DNA of 30,833 bases from Candidatus Hydrogenedentes bacterium UBA2224 (GTDB taxonomy: Bacteria > Hydrogenedentota > Hydrogenedentia > Hydrogenedentales > SLHB01): the NCBI GenBank assembly GCA_002348185.1, contig DDYW01000154.1, forward strand, positions 3,077 to 33,909. The letters run 5' to 3'. Below the pieces are notes generated by a model. It was not told where the DNA came from. It made no database searches and saw only the letters and a list, made by a program, of their open reading frames with translations. The position numbers were made by a program, and so were the translations under genes. Positions 23,187 to 30,833 of this stretch are shown in pieces; position 1 is the stretch's first letter, and each line of letters begins with the position of its first letter.

Positions 23187-24117
23187 CGTGCTCCGCATAC
23201 CACGAGACGGTTCGTTGCAGACCTTCCTCTATATGCACCACCGGCTCATACCCAAACGCGTCCCGTGCGCACAAGATGTCCGCGAGAGACATCTGCACGT
23301 CGCACGGCCGCGCGGGCGCAAATTCCGGCTCAATCGACGTGCCCAGAATCGTGTTCAGACGGCTGAGTATCGCCACCAACGAAAAGCTTCGGCCACACGC
23401 CACATTGAACACCCCTGAAAGATGTCCCGTATGATTGCCCGCGGCAATGTTCGCCGCTACGGCATTGGCGACATACGTGAAATCCCGCGATTGAAGCCCG
23501 TCTCCATAGACCACCGGCCGTTCGCCCTTCAACATACGCCGCACAAAGATCGGGATCACCGCCGAGTAGTGTGAATGGGGGTCCTGACGCGGTCCGAATA
23601 TGTTGAAATACCGCAGACCCACCAGTTCAACACCATACAGATCGGAAAACGTGCGCGCGTAAAGCTCAATACTCGCCTTGCCCGCGGCATAGGGCGAGAT
23701 GGGACACAACGGCATGGCCTCATGAACGGGCATCTCCTTCGCGTTGCCATACACGGCTGAAGAAGACGCATACACTACGCGGCGTACGCCTGCATCGCGA
23801 CAGGCAACAAACACATTCAACGTGCCCGTGACATTCGCCTGATGGGTTCCCAGCGGGTCCTCCACCGACTGGGGAACTGACGGAAGCGCCGCCTGGTGGT
23901 AACATACATCGGCGCCTGTGAACACGAGACCGAGCTTGTCTGTATCGCAGATACTGACCTCGTGCAGTTCCACCTCGGCCGCAATCTCGCCCAGGTTCGC
24001 ACGGCGCCCCGTCGAAAAATCATCTACCACTCGAACCGTGTCGCCTTGCTCCAGCAGGGCCCGAACCAGATTGCTTCCTATAAACCCTGCCCCACCCGTT
24101 ACAACCGCGCACGCCAA
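23179..24117 (-). CDS. NAD-dependent sugar-nucleotide epimerase/dehydratase (UDP-glucose 4-epimerase-like)
   Basis: A 312-residue extended short-chain dehydrogenase. The NAD-binding motif TGGAGFIGSNL is at residues 7-17, VVDDFSTGR (34-42) binds the adenosine ribose, VVYASSSAVYG holds the catalytic Ser/Thr, YAAGK is the catalytic Tyr-x-x-x-Lys, and RYFNIFGPRQDP is the family substrate-binding segment. The HYSAVIPIFVRRML region is characteristic of GalE/WbpP-like UDP-hexose and UDP-GlcNAc epimerases. It makes or interconverts nucleotide sugars for surface polysaccharide synthesis. Translation begins at TTG (24117) with GAGGAGG ten bases upstream. Exact specificity (Glc/Gal or GlcNAc/GalNAc) is not visible. 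Confidence 0.9.
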   Translation of the reverse strand: MACAVVTGGAGFIGSNLVRALLEQGDTVRVVDDFSTGRRANLGEIAAEVELHEVSICDTDKLGLVFTGADVCYHQAALPSVPQSVEDPLGTHQANVTGTLNVFVACRDAGVRRVVYASSSAVYGNAKEMPVHEAMPLCPISPYAAGKASIELYARTFSDLYGVELVGLRYFNIFGPRQDPHSHYSAVIPIFVRRMLKGERPVVYGDGLQSRDFTYVANAVAANIAAGNHTGHLSGVFNVACGRSFSLVAILSRLNTILGTSIEPEFAPARPCDVQMSLADILCARDAFGYEPVVHIEEGLQRTVSWYAEHAR

Positions 24118-24659
24118 TCGTTGAGCCTCCTCTACTGCTCAGAATGCACCACCAAGAATAGCATGCGTGAAAACGGGCGCAAACTACAGAACGATATCCG
24201 CATTTTTTAGTAAATAAATATTATTTATACAAGACTATCACTGAAAGCATATGGCTAACCACAAGATATGGGAGTGTGCGGTTCCAAAAACACAAAGTTT
24301 TCCACCGGTGTGACAGGGAGCGTTTAAATCGATAATCAAGCGCCCGGATCTCCTCAATCCCTGCCCGGTAGCTCTTTTATAAACCTTTTAATACAAGTCG
24401 GTTATGGTAAAGAAAAATGTAGGAATAAAAGTCTTGGCGAGTATCCGGTCTGACTATGAATTTCAAAACGAAGTGGGATTTCCACAACTCATCCACAGGG
24501 GTCTTCCACAGAAAATAACCGATTACCCACACCACAATATAAAGGATAAATGACTTTTCCTGAGATGAATTTGACGATAAATGTCCTCAGTGTGGATTTC
24601 GTGCAGCGTCAATGATAAAGGTACCGAACCAGGTTCCGCTGGAGCCCCCGAAAAACGAA
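24118..24659. other. AT-rich spacer downstream of dnaN with clustered DnaA-box-like 9-mers (candidate oriC A)
   Basis: No gene is visible here. Three 9-mers resembling TTATCCACA lie in tandem in one orientation: ATTTCCACA (24478-24486), TCATCCACA (24489-24497, one mismatch) and TCTTCCACA (24502-24510), spaced 11 and 13 bp. An AT palindrome TAAATAA-ATA-TTATTTA lies at 24211-24227, and 24370-24430 is also AT-rich, either of which could be an unwinding element. The base composition is clearly lower in GC than the rest of the window. This looks like part of a replication-origin region, or alternatively a DnaA-regulated spacer. Confidence 0.5.
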
Positions 24660-24688
24660 GCAGGGACAACTTCGTCCGTTGTCCCTGC
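24641..24688 (-). terminator. Rho-independent terminator of dnaN
   Basis: GCAGGGACAAC (24660-24670) and GTTGTCCCTGC (24678-24688) form a perfect 11-bp stem with a 7-nt loop. On the minus strand it is followed by TTCGTTTTTC. It begins 33 bases after the dnaN stop at 24721. Confidence 0.82.
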
Positions 24689-24720
24689 ATACACTCAAAG
24701 CGCCTGGCGAGTTCGCCGCG

Positions 24721-25827
24721 CTATATGCGAATCGGCATTACGATGTTGAGGTAATTGTCGACAGGCCCATCCGCAAAAGGTTTAATCAATCCCGGACTCA
24801 TCCCGTCTTTCAGAACAAGACACGTTTTTGCGGTGTCGATGTGCCGAAGCGCATCGAGAATGAAGTCAGGATTGAACGCAATCTCCATGGGCTCTCCGCT
24901 GTATTCGGCTGGCATATCTTCCAGGTATTCACCAACCTCGGGAGTGACCACGCGCAGCGTTAATTGATCATTATCGAACATGAAACGCACGGAATTGAAC
25001 TTATCATTGGTCATGGTGCGCGTGCGACGAATAGCTTCCATAAACGCGGCAGTATTCATGCAGACTTCTTTGTCGTGTTTCTTGGGGATAACCATGTCGT
25101 AGTTTGGGAACGTTCCTTCGATCAGCGCGCTCACCAGCCGATTGGAATCAAACACAAACGCTGCTTGCGTCTCGTCGAAGAAGAGCTTGACCTCGCCGTC
25201 ACCGCTCAAGAGACGTTCAAGCTCGGTAATCATCTTTCCAGGAATAATGACTTTCACAGAAAGACCCTGCGGGATGTTCTCGGTTTCCATGCACAGGCTC
25301 ATCCGCCGGCCATCAGTTGCCACAACCGTCACCCTGCCGTCCTGGATCTCACACAGAAGACCCGTCAGGTTATACCGTGTCTGATCCGAACAGATCGCGA
25401 ACGATGTCTTGGAAAAAAGTCCCTTAAGCATCGACTGCTGAAAAATGATCGGCTCTACATGGTCAAAACTCCGCATCGGCGGAAACTCATCGGGGGACAT
25501 GCTGAACAGCTTTGTCTCAATCTTCCCCGCCTTGAGCGTCACCACGTTGCTCTCTGCAAGCGCGAGCTGGATGTCACCCCCCGGCAGTTCTGACACAATA
25601 GAGGCAAGACGCTGGGAAGACACCGTCAGCGATCCCGGTTCTTCGACCGTACAGTCCACCGAACACTCGATGCTGATCTTGAGATCCGTAGCGGTCAGTC
25701 GAACCTGGCTCTCCCCTGTCTCCATCAGAATGTGCGAAAGTATAGGCAAAGCCGATTTCGGCGATACCACCGTCTTCACCTTGTTGACGGCATCCAGCAA
25801 GTCCTGTCGCCCAATGGTGATTTTCAT
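24721..25827 (-). CDS. dnaN: DNA polymerase III subunit beta (sliding clamp) DnaN
   Basis: DnaN forms the ring-shaped dimer that tethers DNA polymerase III to DNA. The 368-residue protein shows family features throughout: MKITIGRQDLLDAVNKV at the start, PILSHILMETG, LTATDLKISIE, the middle-domain segment FAICSDQTRYNLTG and VATDGRRMSLC, and the C-terminal VVMPIRI-type ending (NIVMPIRI). I place the start at 25827, where GGAGG lies about ten bases upstream; the open frame extends 33 bases further. In most bacteria dnaN follows dnaA at the origin. Here dnaA is not adjacent, and the gene stands alone between AT-rich spacers that contain DnaA-box-like sequences. A strong terminator follows. Confidence 0.96.
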   Translation of the reverse strand: MKITIGRQDLLDAVNKVKTVVSPKSALPILSHILMETGESQVRLTATDLKISIECSVDCTVEEPGSLTVSSQRLASIVSELPGGDIQLALAESNVVTLKAGKIETKLFSMSPDEFPPMRSFDHVEPIIFQQSMLKGLFSKTSFAICSDQTRYNLTGLLCEIQDGRVTVVATDGRRMSLCMETENIPQGLSVKVIIPGKMITELERLLSGDGEVKLFFDETQAAFVFDSNRLVSALIEGTFPNYDMVIPKKHDKEVCMNTAAFMEAIRRTRTMTNDKFNSVRFMFDNDQLTLRVVTPEVGEYLEDMPAEYSGEPMEIAFNPDFILDALRHIDTAKTCLVLKDGMSPGLIKPFADGPVDNYLNIVMPIRI

Positions 25828-26580
25828 TCCCGAATCTCCCTCCATCTCCCCGTTGTCCACGAGACCTGTGGATTTGTTTTGCAGCTCTTATGATCCTCTT
25901 TTCTTTATTTAAAGATCAAGTATTCGAAGTCATAGGGGACTAAATAATGTTAACAACAACGTAACCTCTTTGAGTATGAGCAGCTTATCTTGTTGGCCAT
26001 CTCTTGATAACCTGTACCGGACTATCCACACGCTCCACACCTCTCGCTCGAGTCCAGGTCTATTCGCTTTTTCCTCGTCGGTGCCGGTGGATGAATTGGG
26101 TATAGATCAGACACATTGTCTGACTCTTTCCAGAAAACTATCCCCAGGCTTGCCCGTCTATTAGCGGTTCCCAATGTTCCACACAGAATGATTCTTGTCT
26201 CTATACCATCCACATCGATTTTACAGGCATGCCCGTTTGGCCTCTAATGTGTCATAACGGGCGTGGAACATCTTACCCATATGTGTATGGACTGGAGTGC
26301 TTCCCATTTCAAGCATCCCTAAGCTATCTATTCACAGGGTTTTATAAAAATGGTTCTAATGCTGGAAAAACTCGAATCCATGTATAATCCATTGAAGTAT
26401 AACCGTTTATTGTTTATCCGCCTTAATTTTCTACCCCGAATAACTCTCAATAAGATGCAAATTCTCCACAACTTATTCACATCATCGTGAGTCGTTCCTG
26501 ATATCCGCGTCAGGCGAACCCCGGGTCCTGTTGTAGTCCCCTCGAGTTCCACAGGGCTTTAAATTCACGCCGCCGCAACA
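25828..26580. other. AT-rich spacer upstream of dnaN with DnaA-box-like 9-mers (candidate oriC B)
   Basis: No gene is convincing in these 753 bases. DnaA-box-like sequences in the same orientation include CTATCCACA (26022-26030, one mismatch to TTATCCACA), CGCTCCACA (26031-26039), CTATTCACA (near 26327), TTCTCCACA (26462-26470, one mismatch) and TTATTCACA (26473-26481, one mismatch). The last two are 11 bp apart. Stretches such as 25895-25960 and 26380-26450 are AT-rich. The dnaN promoter must lie here, but I could not choose a single one. Placement next to dnaN makes an origin plausible. Confidence 0.5.
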
Positions 26581-28557
26581 TTAGGTGCGGATTACGCGAA
26601 GGAATTCTTCGGGCGGGATGATTCCCTCTTTCACCTTGTTACGGCACCGGTCCGCCATCGTTTTGAGCTTGGCGGCGCGGGCAATTTTCTCGGTCGGCTC
26701 GTTGGCGGCGATCATCTGCCGAATCTGCGGGGTCACCTCCAGCAGCTCAAAAATCCCCGTCCGGCCCTTGGTGCCCGTGTGATAGCAGAAATTGCAGCCT
26801 TCACCGCGGTACAGTTTCTTCGTGCTTTCGGGGATGTTGAGCGACTTCAACATCGTTTTTGCCGGCGTAAAGGACGTCCTGCATTTCGGACAGATCTTGC
26901 GCACAAGCCGCTGGGCAACGATGGCCGTCAGCGAGCTAGCGAGCAGGTAACTCGGCACATCCATATTGCGCAAGGTGCTGATCGCTTCCGGCGCGTCGTT
27001 GGTGTGGAGCGTGCTGAACACGAGGTGTCCCGTCATTGCCGCACGAATCGCGATGCGCGCCGTCTCCGCATCGCGAATCTCACCCACCAGCAGCACGTCG
27101 ATGTCCTGGCGCATCGCCGCCCGCAGCGTATTGGCGAAGCTCATGTCAATGTCCGGATCGATCTGTACCTGGTTGATGCCTGAAAGCTGGTATTCCACCG
27201 GATCCTCAAGCGTCACGATACTCTCGGTAAGGACGTTCTTTTGATTCAGCGCCGCATAGAGTGTCGTGGTCTTTCCGCTGCCTGTCGGTCCCGTGACCAG
27301 GATCATCCCGTAGGGCTGCTCGATCAGCACACTAAGCTTTTTCACGTCCTCCGCCTCGAGGCCGAGGTCCTTTATCCCCTGAAGCACCGCCGACGCGTCG
27401 AGCAGTCGCAGCACGACGCGCTCGCCCAGGAAACACGGCAGGGTCGCCACACGAATGTCGAACTCGTTGTCGGCAAAATCAAACGTGATATGTCCGTCCT
27501 GCGGCCGTCGTGTCTCCGTGATATCCATGTCGGCCATGATCTTCACCCGCGACACCACCGCGGCTTCGATCTCGTGATCGATGCTCATCACATCATGCAG
27601 TACGCCGTCGATGCGGTACCGTACACGCATCTCCGGTTCTTGCGGATCAAGATGAATGTCGGTCGCGCCCGAATTGACCGCGCCCTCGATCATCTTGGTT
27701 ACCAGTTGCATAACGGAAGCGCCCGATGCCTGGCGCGCAATCTCCGCGAAATCCATGGTCGCCCGTTCAACAACGATTTCTTCAGCCATGACAACTTTGT
27801 CCTTCTGTTCCGTGTCTGATATTGCTGTTTTCGAAGAGGCTGGTTTCTTTGGGACCGGTTTCTGTGCCGTCGCCTTGGCCTGTTTTGCGGGCGGGGCCGG
27901 AGACTCTTTCATCGATGCCGTCTTGCGGCCTCGGTACCGTTTTTTGGTCTCCTCCTCAATCACTTCGACATGCGTCAGGATCGGGTGAATACGTTTGCCC
28001 AGGAAGACCTCAGCGGCCTCGAGCGAATCCCTGACTCGAGGGTCGCTGATCAACACCGACAGCCGGTCGCCATCGACCCGGACCGGGATAAACCGGTATT
28101 TTCTGGCCACGCTCTCCGGAACCGCATCCAGCGCTTCGGCGGTACTCACGGTCTTGTCCAGCGCGGCGTATTCCAGCTTGTGCTGTTTGGCCAGGGCTTT
28201 CGCCAGCGCTTCGGGCTTCACGACTCCACTGTCGAGAAGAATCTTGCCCAGCAGCCGGCCCGTGCGCTTCTGTTCCGCCAGCGCCGCTTTCAGGTCGTCC
28301 TTCGAAATCTCCCCCATCTTCACGAGGGTCGCGCCGATCGATTCATCGAGTTGCCGCTTCGCTTTGGAGTGGTACTCGAATCTGAACAGGTCTTCCAGCG
28401 CGCCAACGCTGATGATCTCCTTTTGAAGGAGTTGCCGGTACCATGGAACGCCGCTGACCGCTTCCTGTTCCATTATGGCATCGAGTTCCTCGCGCGTCAG
28501 GACTTCCTGCCGCACGAGCTCGTCGCCAAAGTCGTGTCTTCCGGATATTCCTGCCAT
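26581..28557 (-). CDS. PilB/GspE-type secretion or type IV pilus assembly ATPase with MshEN domains
   Basis: A 658-residue hexameric AAA-like ATPase of the type II secretion / type IV pilus superfamily. An unusual extra N-terminal segment (about 1-65) precedes the MshEN domain (about 70-205; LGKILLDSGVV, ARKYRFIPVRV, LSVLISDP), the kind that binds c-di-GMP in some members. A low-complexity Ala/Pro/Lys linker covers 207-262. The catalytic core follows: Walker A GPTGSGKT (423-430), Asp box, Walker B DVLLVGEIRD (487-496), His box HLVFSTLHTND (511-521), and a zinc-binding tetracysteine (C556, C559, C588, C591). The ATG at 28557 has AAGGGG eight bases upstream. No pilC, pilT or pilin genes are next to it. 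It may power a pilus or secretion system encoded elsewhere. Confidence 0.92.
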   Translation of the reverse strand: MAGISGRHDFGDELVRQEVLTREELDAIMEQEAVSGVPWYRQLLQKEIISVGALEDLFRFEYHSKAKRQLDESIGATLVKMGEISKDDLKAALAEQKRTGRLLGKILLDSGVVKPEALAKALAKQHKLEYAALDKTVSTAEALDAVPESVARKYRFIPVRVDGDRLSVLISDPRVRDSLEAAEVFLGKRIHPILTHVEVIEEETKKRYRGRKTASMKESPAPPAKQAKATAQKPVPKKPASSKTAISDTEQKDKVVMAEEIVVERATMDFAEIARQASGASVMQLVTKMIEGAVNSGATDIHLDPQEPEMRVRYRIDGVLHDVMSIDHEIEAAVVSRVKIMADMDITETRRPQDGHITFDFADNEFDIRVATLPCFLGERVVLRLLDASAVLQGIKDLGLEAEDVKKLSVLIEQPYGMILVTGPTGSGKTTTLYAALNQKNVLTESIVTLEDPVEYQLSGINQVQIDPDIDMSFANTLRAAMRQDIDVLLVGEIRDAETARIAIRAAMTGHLVFSTLHTNDAPEAISTLRNMDVPSYLLASSLTAIVAQRLVRKICPKCRTSFTPAKTMLKSLNIPESTKKLYRGEGCNFCYHTGTKGRTGIFELLEVTPQIRQMIAANEPTEKIARAAKLKTMADRCRNKVKEGIIPPEEFLRVIRT

Positions 28558-28739
28558 GATATTCCCCTTGTATCAATCCCTCACCCCAAAAAAGATACAC
28601 CTCTGCCATTATATGCGGGGAACCCGAGAACGTAAAGGAATTTCGCAGTTTTCGTGGGGTTTCCATCCAGACCGATCACGGCCCGCATCCCTCCCCGTTC
28701 GTAAGAGGCGGGGTCGGGACAGGGCGCCGGATGGATCTC

Positions 28740-29636
28740 CTAGTCGCGATAGACCAGCTTGCGGAAGTCCGGGTGGTCGCGGTACCCGGCGAATTCTTCG
28801 TCTTCGCCGGCTTCTTCGCGGAACACGTCCCCGAGAACGATCGCCACGTTGAGATAGGCCAGCATCCCGTCGCGATCGCCCCGCCGCGCGGCGGTGCAGG
28901 CCAGATTGTAGTACGGCGCGGGCTCCTGCGGGTCCAGTTCGATGGCTTTGCGATACTGGGCCTCGGCCTCTTCCACACGCCCCCGTTTCAGCAGGACGTT
29001 CCCGTAGTTGTTGTTGTTGGCAACGCTATCGGGCTCGAGCGAGAGCGCGATCAGGGCCTCCGCTTCCGCTTCATCCAGGCGGCTCGTGTGGCGGAGCAGC
29101 ACCGCGAGATCGTTGTGCGGACGGCTCCAGTTGGGGTCAAGCTGAATTGCATGGCGGTACGCGGTCTCCGCCTCTTCGTACCGTTCCAGGTACATCAGCG
29201 TCAGGCCAAGTCCGTTGTAGGGAAGCGGCCAGTCCGGGCGCAGTTCAATGGCTCTTCGAAAGGCCGCTTCGGATTTGGCGAGCGGTGCGTCTTTCCATCG
29301 CTGGCCGTAACGGAGCACCCCCAGGGCGAAACTGGTCTCCGCCGTTTCCACGCCCCCTTCTTCCGCCAGCGCGGCCACCGCTTCCACGAGATACCGCGTT
29401 CGGATGCGTCGCGCCTGGGGATCCTCCTCCAGACACGCCAACATCGTATCTACCAACAGGTTAACCTGGGCGGGCGACAGATCCACCACATGCGGCGACC
29501 CCTGCGGCGCCGCTGGTTTGCGCGTGGCCACCACAACTATCGCCGCAACGACAATCGCCGCCGTTATGGTCCATATCACCTTATGTGACTGCATGGGCTC
29601 CTGCCAGACCACCTGTACCCCGGGCATTTCGTTCAT
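28740..29636 (-). CDS. Membrane-anchored tetratricopeptide repeat protein
   Basis: About 298 residues. One transmembrane segment (about 20-37, VIWTITAAIVVAAIVVVA) anchors the protein, followed by a linker and at least four TPR units between about residues 120 and 270, marked by AFRRAIELRPDWPLPYNGLG, AYRHAIQLDPNWSRPHNDLA and QYRKAIELDPQEPAPYYNLA. The C-terminal tail is acidic. TPR proteins scaffold protein complexes; nothing here shows the partner. Start: the ATG at 29636 lacks a clear ribosome binding site, while an internal ATG at 29594 (MQSHKVIW) has AGGAG closely upstream, so the shorter form is possible. The 182 bases to the ATPase gene are otherwise empty, apart from a weak hairpin near 28700. 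Confidence 0.82.
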   Translation of the reverse strand: MNEMPGVQVVWQEPMQSHKVIWTITAAIVVAAIVVVATRKPAAPQGSPHVVDLSPAQVNLLVDTMLACLEEDPQARRIRTRYLVEAVAALAEEGGVETAETSFALGVLRYGQRWKDAPLAKSEAAFRRAIELRPDWPLPYNGLGLTLMYLERYEEAETAYRHAIQLDPNWSRPHNDLAVLLRHTSRLDEAEAEALIALSLEPDSVANNNNYGNVLLKRGRVEEAEAQYRKAIELDPQEPAPYYNLACTAARRGDRDGMLAYLNVAIVLGDVFREEAGEDEEFAGYRDHPDFRKLVYRD

Positions 29637-29760
29637 TGAATGGGGCTGAAAACCACCAGTGACCCGCCGGTTCGCGGAGGGTGCGCGGCTGCCTTCCCTC
29701 CAGAATCATAATACCATGCCACACAACCGTTTGCGAGCGTTTCCCCGTGAAACGCGCGGC

Positions 29761-30636
29761 TCACCCCCGCGGCACGTTTCTGAGGCGCGGATAGGTCTCG
29801 AGGAGCGATTCCGGCAGCGGGGCGTCTTTCTGAATGCCCAGCCCGGTCTGGAGTTCGAAGGCGTTGACCACCGCCTGGCCCCGGTAGTGGTTGTTGGTGA
29901 TGGCGTAGACCTCCGCGGCCATCTCCCGGATGCGCTCAATCTTCCGCAACCACGGGTCCAGTTCCTCGGGCGTGTACAGGTAGTCGTAGCGTTCATCGCG
30001 CCCCGCATCCTCCCGAAACCAGTCATCGGCGTTCCGGCCGTGCAGGCGCACGTAGCCCAGCCGTCCGGTCACGCGCGCCGTCGGGCCCAGCGAACCCGAA
30101 AACAACGGCTGATCGATATTGCAGAACGCAATTCCCCGCTGCGCGAGCTCGTCAAAGACCTCCGGGCAGTTCCACGACACATGGCGCACCTCCACCACCA
30201 GGGGATACTCCGAAAACGTCCCCACGACCCGCGCCAGCCAGCGGCGGTTCTCGACCGTGCGCTTGAAACTCCACGGAAACTGCACCAGCACCGCCCCGAG
30301 TCGCTGCCGGTCCATCAACACGTCGAATCCGGCCCGTACCGCGTCAATGTCGGGCTGCAGCGGCCAGGATTCCCGCTCGTGCGTGAAGGCTTTGTAGAGC
30401 TTCGCCGTGAGCTTGAACCCGGGATTTCCCTCCAGGAGCTTGACCCAGTGCATCGCGTTGCCCGGCGGGAACGGACGGTAATACGACGCGTTCACTTCGA
30501 CCGTGTCGAAGTACCGGCTCAGGTATTCGAGGGGATGCAGCTGGCGCGGCATCTCCGGCGGATAGACAATGCCCTGCCAATCCTGGTACGACCAGCCCGC
30601 CGGGCCAACTCGCACCACTGCCGTTGTCGCTGCCAT
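29761..30636 (-). CDS. DUF72 (YecE-like) protein
   Basis: A 291-residue protein with all the DUF72 landmarks: VGPAGWSYQDWQGIVYPP near the N-terminus, YFDTVEVNASYYRPF (about 42-56), the LVQFPWSFK region (about 117-125), VEVRHVSW (about 148-155) and YVRLHGR (about 195-201), followed by a C-terminal YAITNNHYRGQAVVNA strand. The fold is a TIM barrel; the function is unknown, though suggestions include nucleotide-related or hydrolytic roles. AGGAG lies ten bases upstream of the ATG at 30636. It is separated from the TPR gene by 124 bases. The 197 bases to the right of its start contain no gene that I can support. Confidence 0.9.
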   Translation of the reverse strand: MAATTAVVRVGPAGWSYQDWQGIVYPPEMPRQLHPLEYLSRYFDTVEVNASYYRPFPPGNAMHWVKLLEGNPGFKLTAKLYKAFTHERESWPLQPDIDAVRAGFDVLMDRQRLGAVLVQFPWSFKRTVENRRWLARVVGTFSEYPLVVEVRHVSWNCPEVFDELAQRGIAFCNIDQPLFSGSLGPTARVTGRLGYVRLHGRNADDWFREDAGRDERYDYLYTPEELDPWLRKIERIREMAAEVYAITNNHYRGQAVVNAFELQTGLGIQKDAPLPESLLETYPRLRNVPRG

Positions 30637-30833
30637 GGGTTGCGTGCTCCTGACGCCAGAGTACCACGCGTATGGATCCCGGCGTTAGCCCCGTCAGCCG
30701 CCGCGACACGTGTCGCCGTGCGAACCGGAGGGCAGCCACGGGCGGTTGCAGGCGAGACGCCGGCGCTGCAAGATCAGAATGCCCCCGCGAAAGACGGTCC
30801 GGAGAAGTAGACAAAGAACGGGGACATGTTCCA

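Noticed and set aside
28690..28720. Hairpin CCCCG...CGGGG downstream of the TPR gene
   Set aside because: Short stem and no T-run on the relevant strand; not called as a terminator.
30827..30833. Window ends in TGTTCCA, which could begin another parS
   Set aside because: Only seven of 16 bases are visible, so it cannot be judged from this window.

Overview
The window looks like a metagenome-derived piece of a GC-rich Gram-negative bacterium, with a short Firmicutes-like segment at its left end. From about 2.8 kb to the right end the gene content suggests Hydrogenedentota, Planctomycetota or Lentisphaerota: a Tat-exported Cys-type sulfatase, DUF1080 domains, a neutral-ceramidase-like protein, SGNH esterases, a sialidase-like protein, a Gfo/Idh/MocA oxidoreductase, a URO-D-family protein and a DUF4434 barrel. 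This placement is by gene repertoire only. The first roughly 2.6-2.8 kb (YbbR/CdaR, CdaA and the C-terminal half of CimA) reads like a Peptococcaceae-type clostridium. The change falls inside conserved cimA sequence, so a chimeric assembly or a recombinant gene is possible.

Layout. 1-1901: cdaR (partial) and cdaA on the minus strand, then a spacer with three dyads. 1902-4827: a minus-strand pair apgM-cimA behind a near-consensus sigma70 promoter. 4879-5592: rsmG on the plus strand, with two ParB-binding parS sites at its 3' end but no parA or parB beside them. 5593-6563: no intact gene. 6564-15122: a minus-strand cluster encoding a TetR regulator, a secreted ceramidase-like hydrolase, a sulfatase, a transglutaminase/TIM-barrel fusion and an SGNH-2xDUF1080 protein; a YhhN/TMEM86-like membrane protein lies just upstream. 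16099-20054: a compact plus-strand operon of a Gfo/Idh/MocA oxidoreductase, a sialidase-SGNH fusion and a URO-D-family protein. 20064-21908: a soluble hybrid histidine kinase. 22053-24117: a DUF4434 protein and a sugar-nucleotide epimerase. 24118-26580: dnaN flanked on both sides by AT-rich, DnaA-box-containing spacers. 26581-30636: a PilB/GspE-type ATPase, a TPR membrane protein and a DUF72 protein.

How it fits together. rsmG, two parS sites, dnaN and clustered DnaA-box-like 9-mers place the main part of the window near the chromosome origin. Two accessory blocks sit between rsmG and dnaN. One encodes exported hydrolases under a TetR regulator, which I read as degradation of a lipid or sulfated glycoconjugate. 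The other pairs a sialidase and an esterase in one polypeptide with an oxidoreductase and a putative corrinoid-methyltransferase-like protein. The substrates are inferences. I saw no tRNA, rRNA, CRISPR array or insertion sequence.
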